Below are positions 55,678 to 64,000 of a stretch of 64,000 nt of DNA, piece by piece. Within the stretch, counting starts at the first letter, position 1, and each line of letters begins with the position of its first letter. The stretch covers positions 1,612,001 to 1,676,000 of the forward strand of contig JAUIMM010000001.1 of the NCBI GenBank assembly GCA_031769625.1, in the 5' to 3' direction. The position numbers and the translations under genes are program-made. The notes below the pieces were generated by a model, which had not been told where the DNA came from, did no database searches, and saw only the letters and a list, made by a program, of their open reading frames with translations. Source of the stretch: Taudactylus pleione (taxonomy: Eukaryota; Chordata; Amphibia; Anura; Myobatrachidae).

Positions 55678-57428
55678 ACAAACACAGAAATATTTTTTAT
55701 TTTTGCTGGAGAGTAGTGCACTTTGTGGGTTACACCACCCTTTAAGAAATGAGCCAGCCAGCTCTTTACTTATGGGACACAGGCACACGCTTGGCGCTGC
55801 TCCTTTGTTGATGCACGTGTGGCTACTGCACACACAATTCACAAACACAGAAAAAAATATTTTATGTGGTTTGTTTGTAGTGTACTTTGGGGGTTACAGC
55901 ACCCTTTAATGGTCAAGCCAGCCGGCCCTTTACTTATGATACAGGCGCACGCTTGGCACTAATTTGTTGATGCACGTGCGGCTACTGCGCACACAATTCA
56001 CAAACACAGAAAATATTTTTTTATTTGGTTTGGAGTGTACTTTGGGGGTTACAGCACCCTTTAACGGTCAAGCCAGCTGGCCCTTTACTTATGACACAGG
56101 CGCACGCTTGGCACTACTTTGTTGATGCACGTGCGGCTACTGCGCCACAATTCACAAACACAGAAAATATTTTGTTATTTGGTTTGGAGTGTACTTTGGG
56201 GGTTACAGCACCCTTTAATGGTCAAGCCAGCCGGCCCTTTACTTATGACACAGGCGCACGCTTGGCACTACTTTGTTGATGCACGTGCGGCTACTGCGCA
56301 CACAATTCACAAACACAGAAATTTTTTTTTTATTTAGTTTGGAGTGTACTTTGGGGGTTACAGCACCCTTTAACGGTCAAGCCAGCTGGTCCTTTACTTA
56401 TGACACAGGCGCACGCTTGGCACTACTTTGTTGATGCACGTGCAGCTACTGCGCACACACTTCACAAACACAGAAAATATTTTTTTATTTGGTTTGGAGT
56501 GTACTTTGGGGGTTACAGCACCCTTTAACGGTCAAGCCAGCTGGCCCTTTACTTATGACACAGGCGCACGCTTGGCACTACTTTGTTGATGCACGTGCGG
56601 CTACTGCGCACACAATTCACAAACACAGAAAATATTTTGTTATTTGGTTTGGAGTGTACTTTGGGGGTTACAGCACCCTTTAACGGTCAAGCCAGCTGTC
56701 CCTTTACTTATGACACAGACGCACGCTTGGCACTACTTTGTTGATGCACGTGCGGCTGCTGCGCACACAATTCAAACACAGAAAATATTTTTTTATTTGG
56801 TTTGGACTGGAGTGTACTTTGGGGGTTACAGCACCCTTTAACGGTCAAGCCAGCCGGCCCTTTACTTATGACGCAGGCGCACGCTTGGCACTACTTTGTT
56901 GATGCACGTGCGGCTACTGCGCACACAATTCACAAACACAGAAAATATTTTGTTATTTGGTTTGGAGTGTACTTTGGGGGTTACAGCACCCTTTAACGGT
57001 CAAGCCAGCCGTCCCTTTACTTATGACACAGGCGCACGCTTGGCACTACTTTGTTGATGCACGTGCGGCTGCTGCGCACACAATTCAAACACAGAAAATA
57101 TTTTTTTATTTGGTTTGGATTGGAGTGTACTTTGGGGGTTACAGCACCCTTTAACGGTCAAGCCAGCCTGCCCTTTACTTATGACGCAGGCGCACGCTTG
57201 GCACTACTTTGTTGATGCACGTGCAGCTACTGCGCACACAATTCACAAACACAGGAAATATTTTTTTATTTGGTTTGGAGTGTACTTTGGGGGTTACAGC
57301 ACCCTTTAACGGTCAAGCCAGCCGGCCCTTTACTTATGACACAGGCGCACGCTTGGCACTACTTTGTTGATGCACGTGCGGCTACTGCGCACACAATTCA
57401 CAAACACAGAAAAAATATTTTTTTTTTT
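55678..57428. repeat. Tandem array of about 155 bp, eleven units (copy B)
   Basis: Same unit as 10024-11612 with one unit more, accounting for most of the shift in alignment offset between the duplication copies. Confidence 0.9.
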
Positions 57429-57805
57429 AGCACTTGGGGGGAGCACCCCTGACAGACAGAGCACCCCCTGGACAACACTACAGCACCCCTTTAGGACTGG
57501 GACACTGCACAGGACTTTGGAGTGGACACAACCCCTATGGACAATTGACTGCACAACACAGTCCAGCCAGCCCCTATGGACTTTGAAGTAGTGGACACAG
57601 CCCCTATTGACAACAGCAGCACAGCACAACACAGCCAGCCCCTGTGGACTTTGAAGTAGTGGACACAGCCCCTATGGACAACAGCAGCACAGCGCAGCAC
57701 AGCACAGCACAACACTTCTCTGCACTACACTACACTACACTACACTACACAGCCCAGCCAGTCCTAACTCCCACCCTCCCTCTTCACTGTACACAGCCGA
57801 GTGAG

Positions 57806-57836
57806 AAAATGGCGCCGACGCGGCTACCTTATATAG
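57806..57836 (-). promoter_or_regulatory. Promoter-like segment of the hAT element (copy B)
   Basis: Minus-strand TATATAA followed by the YY1-like inverse of AAAATGGCG, identical to copy A. Confidence 0.45.
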
Positions 57837-58087
57837 GATCCAAAACCCGCGAGACCCGGAAGGCGGGATGATGATGTTTTGCCTCGATTTCAGATCCGAG
57901 TCAGGCGGGAAAAGTCGAGCTTGACTTGTCCCCCAACATCCCCCCATTGTGTCAATGTGGCCAATGTGAAGTTATTAGAAGGTGTAAAATGGTTGATTTG
58001 GGGGCATTGTAGGTGTAATTTGAATTTTGGCACTACTATGGGGCTTATATTGAACTAGGGGATACTATGGGGCATACATTGAACTCG

Positions 58088-58686
58088 AGGCCTGATTCAG
58101 AGCCGCTCATAAGCGGCCGCTCGTTCGCTCCGAGTGATGTTCGCACAACTGCGCATGCGTATGGGTCGTAATACGCATGCGTCAACCAGTCATTGCGGTC
58201 GGAATTCGTGAGCTCGGAAAGCAGCGAGGGGCTGTTAATTTGAGTGACAGAATGTACCGTTTGTGGGTGGTAACAGGGGAAGGTGCTTGAAAACGGGGGA
58301 GTGGAGATCCGAACGCAGGCGTGCCAAACGGTCAAAATGGTGTTTAATGGGTGTGCATAATTAACAAAGCAGCATCATCGACCACGTCACTTGGTTGTCT
58401 TTTAGCCTGAACTGCTTGCAGTGATTGCGGGAAGTAAATCCTACCACAAGCACTGTGAGCAGTTCAGACGCCTTTCGATGTTCCCGATTAATCAAATAAA
58501 TAGCGGAGATGACGTATGATGCAAACTGCAAAGGGGCGTCTTTACAAAATAGCGAGCACATTTTTCGGACGCTCGCTCTGACATAGAGGCGTCCACAGAC
58601 CGCAAAGTGCGAGCGCTCAATTTAAATATCCGGCCCCTTTTTCAGAACGACCGTCAGCAAATAGCATCTGACTCTGAATTAGGCCC
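58088..58686. mobile_element. MITE with 3-bp TSD (copy B)
   Basis: 599 bp with TCG at 58085-58087 and 58687-58689, the counterpart of 12275-12873. Confidence 0.75.
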
Positions 58687-59365
58687 TCGGTCATTACTAG
58701 GGGGCAGAAAATTAACAAGCATTGGGATGGGGGCCCCTTCAAAATGTTGCTATGGGACCCTTGAAGTTTTGGCTACACCCCTGTCCAGGCCTAATGGAAG
58801 TATACAATGCATATAAGTATGATTACAGTTATACATTACATTCGGTGTATAAGCACAGTATGCTGTGAATGCGCATTTATAGTATACGTGGGCTATACTA
58901 AGTGGTAATAACGTTAAATTCATGAACTTGATGTTGCTTATTTTTACAAGAAGCTCCCAGTTGCCTTACAGTGATTCTCTTTGGTTTGCGAGAACTAGTG
59001 ATCCAGGCAGCAGGTACTGTACATGTGCGCAGCGCTGCCACCGGGAAATATGGGGCCTAGTAAAACAGCGCTCCCCGTCCGGTCCCCTTACTGCTGTACC
59101 CCCCATTCCCCCCAATAGAGGCCCTGTGTGCATGATGGAGACCATGAGTCAGAAGCCTGGCCTGCCATGGTTATGCAAATCAGTGATGTCACAGAGGCCA
59201 GTGACATCATAGCACAGGACTGCAGGTCAGGCTCACACAGAGCAGCAGACACATTATAGTTACAGATTCTTAGCGAGGTGCATCGTTTTTATTATAAGAC
59301 GAATTTTCTCTAATTGTACAACTAGAGAAGCTTCTAAGAGGCTGTACGACTTAATGTGAGGCGTC

Positions 59366-59379
59366 ATGGCCTCCCCTAG
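59366..59379 (+). CDS. phf7: PHF7-like exon 1, coding part (copy B)
   Basis: Identical 14 coding bases and GTAAGT donor as copy A. The upstream octamer and inverted GATGTCAC pair are also unchanged. Confidence 0.7.
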
Positions 59380-61479
59380 GTAAGTGAGAAGAAGCCGGGA
59401 CACTTTAGCATTGGTTTTACAATTGTTGTTATTTGTTTTTGGGAGAGGGGATTGTATTATTTTCCTTATTTAAAACAGCTTGAATTATTTTTAAATGCAA
59501 TAGTACTAAGTAATGTGTACATACCTGTAATATAGTTGCCTAGTCGTTACAGTTAGCCGTCCAATCAACATATAACACTAAATTCAAAATGATCAGGGGA
59601 AACAACAATTTAATAATACTCAGACATGACTCTGTAGGCAGAGCTGGTCCTGCACGGGGACTACTGGTCTCCCAATATATACTTACATATGAGAATGTTC
59701 AATGAGGTACAACCTATATGGTTACATCTCAGAGAGAAATCCTAAAAAGAAATATATTAATAACACTCAAGGGCACTTATCTGCTTATATAATCTATATA
59801 CATTCTGCAGAGTTTGGTAATAATCACTTAGTCACATATAAATCTCTGCCATCATAATCGTGTTGGATGCACAGACTGTAGAATGTCATTAGCAGCTGCA
59901 GCATCATACAAATACAATACTGGGAATCTCCCAAACAGGTCTTTGCAGTGTGATTGAAGTTACATACATAGAAATATGATTTGTACTGGCAGAACCTTGC
60001 TTAGGATAGTAATTAGGCACAGCATCCAGGTATTTACACACAGGATTAAGACTAATCCATATAAACTAAATTTGCCACAATGTTTGAGTCACAGGTTGGG
60101 TATATGTGTTTGTTATAAGATAGGTTAACAAGTCCCCATTATGACTGGGCTATTACCAAATGTAAGAAGACTTATCTGTAGAGAGTACCTCCAGGTAATA
60201 TGTAGGAGAGGGTATGTACATGAAAGACCCCAGACCATGAGTGACAACCTGCTTCTGCTGTTACTCTGTTATACAGACCCCATCCTTTTCCAGGTTCTCA
60301 TAATGTGTTACTACTGACTACTGTACGTTTCTCATGCCACACCAGTCTCCCTGCTCTCTCATCCACCGTCCTCTGTATAATGGTGTGACAGCAGAAGAAG
60401 GTTAGCACTCATGGTCTGGGATCTTTCATCTACAATCTGCCTCCTATATACTACCTAACATTGGTGTAATTACCATAGGTGCAAGGGGTGCAGCTGCTAT
60501 ACAGCCCAGAGCTGAGGGGGAACCCTTCCTTGTCAAAGTTACATGTATTATATATATATTTCACCATTGGGTGATACATATGAGCTGTCATATTGCATTA
60601 GTTTTGTAACAAGTACTCAGTGAAGATTACGTATTTGCATGCAAAGCAAAAATATACAAATACAATTCCGACTAACTAACACTTTGGTTTGATGCACCTG
60701 GTGCAGATGGACAGGCTCATGTATGAAAGTAAAGTCCCACATCACACACCTGGAAATACACAGGGTGTTATAAGGCAGTGCATGCATTTGCAGGCCCAGA
60801 TAGCCTCAGATAGTACACTTCTGCCAATGTACCATTTACATACACAAATGTGACACCTGTAATAGGCACAGTCCTGATGTCCCCTCACTCTCATGATATT
60901 ATGTAAGACATACTGTAAGTGAGATGGAGCCGAGCAGTATTCTAGGAGAAAAAACAGGTAAATGCGGTGGTTCTAGTGTCGGTTGGGTGTGGAAGTGATG
61001 CAATATTTCATCATGCACAATTATATTTTCTAGTGTATCTGCTGCTGCTGTATACCCACAGAGGTGCAGAGTCATTGTCTGAGGGCAGTCCCAGGGACTG
61101 TGGCCTGTTGAATCACGTTTGCACATAGAGAAGTGTCCAACTTCTTGCAGTTTGTAAATGACCCTTAATGAAAGCAATCTGATTGGATTATTGCACAGTT
61201 ACACGTAACCCCTATACAGTATATGTGTGCACAATCTTTACCTCTTAGCGTGTGGTTGCTGTGAAGCCTTTGGGTGGAAGTCATACATGTAGTTATGGTT
61301 TGGTTGGACATTAAGGGTCTAGTGTGGCTGTTTCTGATCCTCTGGTCTTTCGGCACCTTGCGACCCACTTCCACTAAAGCGCCAGCTCTCAGAATACACT
61401 GTATAGGACACATACATAAAGGAGGGTTATTATGATTTGCACATTTATGGCATCATTTTGTTTTTGTATCTTTGTTTAG

Positions 61480-61541
61480 GAAAAGAAAGCGAAAGACAAA
61501 TAGGGATCCGGCTCCAAGCTCATCGCTGGACGCCGCTCCTG
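61480..61541 (+). CDS. phf7: PHF7-like exon 2, intact (copy B)
   Basis: 62 nt. Codon 9 (61490-61492) is CGA (Arg), so the basic run reads PRKRKRKTNR without a stop. One silent difference from copy A (CCT for CCC, Pro). The Lys/Arg run could be a nuclear localisation signal (inference). Confidence 0.8.
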
Positions 61542-62897
61542 GTAAGAGAGGAGCCAGGAGAAGTCTTATTACACCTTCAGTAATATAACTGTAATTACAC
61601 ACATTGCTGGTGTCCTGAGAGCTGCCTCCTAGTAATTATACAGTGGGTCATTAATAATAATAATGCTCTTTATGGATTAGGGGTAGTTCTCCCGCACAGC
61701 TTTACATTGTTGTAAAATGATTGCTCTGTATTGTACCACAGTGCTCGGTGCAGGTCTCAGCCACTATCTAGTTACTAGGAGCTGCCATGTCTGTGTGATA
61801 TTCCAGCAATGATACAGTATCCCAAATGCTGCTATTGTTGGGGAGGGGGAACCATGTCAGAACTAGTCCCATAATACAATGTTATATAAATGATATATTC
61901 TTGGGGGCTGTAAACAGGAACAATCAGACATTGTTTGGAGATACCTTTACCCTCCCCAGTAATTACAATATTGGGCACATTATGCTGGAATATCTGTAAG
62001 TGATGGTGATTACCGGTGATTATATCATACATGCCTACTCTCCCGGAGCGTCCAGGAGGCTCCCAAAAATTGTCTTGCACTCCCAGCCGCCTGGAAAAGT
62101 GGTCAAGTCTCCCGGGCGGCCACATTCCCTTGGACCCCCACACACACCCCTGCAGCAGAGGGGCAGATAAAGTGATTTGTGATGAATCGCATCATGATGG
62201 CCTTGCCCCCTGCTTCACAATCCTGGTAATCTCGTCATTGTGTAGTGGGGACGGGGCCACGATGAGGCTATTCTACCATCACGCCCCCGCACCACCCCAT
62301 GAGCCCCATCACGTCCCCCGTCCTGTTATATAACCTATGCTCCCTCCCTCTGTATGCTCTGCCAGCTACAGTCCCACCAGCCCCTATTATCTTATCATTA
62401 TGCTCTCCCTCTAGTCTATGAGCTCTAATTAGCGCCACCATCTACCCTCTGTCTCACAGCTGCCGTCCTTCACCAACCTTGTATGTACTTGTGCTGTATT
62501 GTAGGTGTAAGTTGTATTTTGTATGATTTATATCTCTGGCACTACATTATTATTACTTATTTATGAACAGTTATATATATATATTCCCTATCACTTGGAG
62601 ACACATTACTGCAGGGTTAATTATTTTAAATTTTTTGGCAAAAGCAAATTAACCTGCCAGTGTGTTTTTGTGTTTTTGTGTTTTTGTTTTTTGTGTTTTT
62701 TGGAGTGTGGGATGAAACCTGAGGAAACCCACCTAAACACAAGGAGAACATGCAAACTCTACACTCATAGTGGCTTGATCAGGAATCGAACTCAGGACAT
62801 TATTGCATGATGACACTCATTTTAAACATGTATTGCTGGAGGTGACACACATATAAATAGCACATCTTACAGATAACCTCTTGTCTTGCTTCCACAG

Positions 62898-62995
62898 AAT
62901 GCATTTTCTGCGGCCGTGCAGAGAATGACGTGGCCAAATTTGGAGATTTGCTAACTAATAGCAAAGAGAAACTGACCGTCCACCACTACTGCCTG
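62898..62995 (+). CDS. phf7: PHF7-like exon 3 (copy B)
   Basis: 98 nt, encoding ECIFCGRAEND through VHHYCL. Ile replaces the Val of copy A between the first two zinc-ligand cysteines, a conservative change. Confidence 0.9.
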
Positions 62996-63369
62996 GTATA
63001 TATGCTAATAAATGATTGACGAACATCAGTATACATACACACACAGGGTGGGACTGGCCCACAGGGGTATAGGGGAAATCCCCGGTGGGCCCCACTGTCT
63101 GAAAGCCCCACCCCCTCCTCTAGGCGTCATGCTCCAGACTGTGCACTGAATTGTACATTGTTACTATATTAGAGGGTCAGTTACCTTGTGGAGCAGGACC
63201 CCTGATAAACATCAGTTCATGATTCACTTCTATAGAAACTACATCAAGATTTGCCTAATGGTTAGCTAAGCAAATGTGGCAGCTGTCCACACCCCCTCTA
63301 TTGGATGACCACACCTCTTTGTTGGATGACCACACCCCCTCTGTCGGATAGGCCCCTATCACTGCTTTT

Positions 63370-63457
63370 CCCTGGTGAGCCCTTTATGCCCCAGTACGAC
63401 ACAATATATATATATATTTCCTCCATTTTTAACTTTAGACATAGTGAATATTTTTTT
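63370..63457. other. 88 bp present only in copy B (intron 3)
   Basis: CCCTGGTGAGCCCTTTATGC begins sequence absent from copy A, where the flanks join at a TTTT. It includes a TA run. Joining at T-run microhomology suggests a deletion in copy A. Confidence 0.8.
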
Positions 63458-63658
63458 GCGGAATCTTCCCCTAAGGATATGTAGATATCTGCACAGTTAA
63501 TGCTAAATGCAGGAAACAGTGTAACAATGTACTCCCAGTAATAACACGGGAATATACGCTACAGACACAAGTGTATCACATTGTTATTGGGAATGCAGTA
63601 CAGGTGTTAGCTCAGTGATTATACCCATAAGTACATCTCCCCTCTCTCTCTGATCCAG

Positions 63659-63760
63659 CTGCTATCCACCGGTATGCCGCAAAGAGGCAGAGACAGCCAA
63701 GGATTCTACGGCTTCCTCTTCACGGACGTGCGGAAGGCAGCGAGACGGGCAGCAGAGATG
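63659..63760 (+). CDS. phf7: PHF7-like exon 4 (copy B); gene continues outside the window
   Basis: 102 nt with good splice signals. It differs from copy A at two residues: Pro for Leu after STGM, and Thr for Met in GFLFTDVRK. Exons 5-10 would lie beyond base 64000. Confidence 0.9.
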
Positions 63761-63937
63761 GTGAGGGGGATGATCATGGTGATACCTCCTCATGTTGTAT
63801 GACCGGCGCCCAGGAAACATTCTCTTCTCATGTTACAGGAAAACCGAATTACACATATTGTGCCTGATCCTGAGTACACACATCGTCTAGTGTGTACCCA
63901 GCATAAAGTTGGGTACACACTAGGTCGACAACCTATC

Positions 63938-64000
63938 AGCCTAAACCTGTCCCTCCCTCCCCACAGCCTAAACCTGTCCCTCCCTCCCCACAGCCTAAAC
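63938..64000. repeat. 27-bp minisatellite after a deletion junction (copy B)
   Basis: Directly after CGACAACCTATC, copy B enters AGCCTAAACCTGTCCCTCC units that in copy A lie 0.6 kb or more further on. Confidence 0.85.

Larger units (their letters stand above)
52863..57963 (-). mobile_element. BED-finger hAT DNA transposon, decayed (copy B)
   Basis: Same as the copy A element, longer by one 155-bp unit and by the two bases missing in copy A's BED finger. Confidence 0.75.
45645..63937 (+). repeat. Segmental duplication, copy B
   Basis: Direct repeat of 1-18070. The right end of matching sequence is at 63937 (copy A 18070), where copy B jumps into the 27-bp minisatellite, skipping at least 0.6 kb present in copy A. 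The left boundary is unknown because copy A starts at the window edge. Confidence 0.95.

Overview
The window reads as vertebrate nuclear DNA, most likely from a frog or toad (inference). It has one spliced gene of the PHF7 family with ordinary GT/AG introns, and almost everything else is transposon-derived: a decayed class I-like endogenous retrovirus, a BED-finger hAT transposon, several MITE families, a large inverted-repeat element and many minisatellites. I see no tRNA, rRNA, CRISPR or bacterial-type gene. The species call is a judgement from repeat style, not from a search.

Layout. Bases 1-18070 (copy A) recur at 45645-63937 (copy B) in the same orientation, about 45.7 kb apart and differing at roughly 1% of positions where I compared them, plus a few indels. 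Each copy holds, left to right: a short hairpin-rich repeat, a 3'-truncated retrovirus on the minus strand (gag, protease, reverse transcriptase, tRNA-Pro-like primer site, 5' LTR), a minus-strand hAT transposase with a 155-bp tandem array in its presumed 5' UTR, a MITE, and the promoter and first exons of the PHF7-like gene on the plus strand. Copy A carries the whole gene (10 coding exons, 13582-26320, 380 codons with stop). Copy B carries exons 1-4 and then runs off the window.

The predicted protein has an extended PHD finger split over exons 3-6, a RING-like finger over exons 6-7 and a last PHD-like finger over exons 8-9. It has no HECT domain, which fits PHF7 (a histone-binding E3 ligase of the male germ line in animals studied) better than G2E3. 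Copy A has an in-frame TGA at codon 9, where copy B has CGA. Of the five coding differences seen in exons 1-4, one is this nonsense change, three are replacements and one is silent.

Between the two copies (26.3-45.6 kb) lie a 3.8-kb element with about 570-bp inverted arms and a 14-bp target duplication, a 49-bp-TIR element, a long array of 24-bp units that can encode Asp/Asn/His runs and that starts inside a candidate alternative last exon, an hAT-type MITE with a perfect 8-bp target duplication, several fold-back elements, and members of an unusual MITE family. That family has 3-bp target duplications (TAA) and bodies made of about ten perfect or near-perfect hairpins in series. This serial-hairpin family is the most distinctive structure in the window; the copy-specific nonsense codon is the most consequential for gene function.
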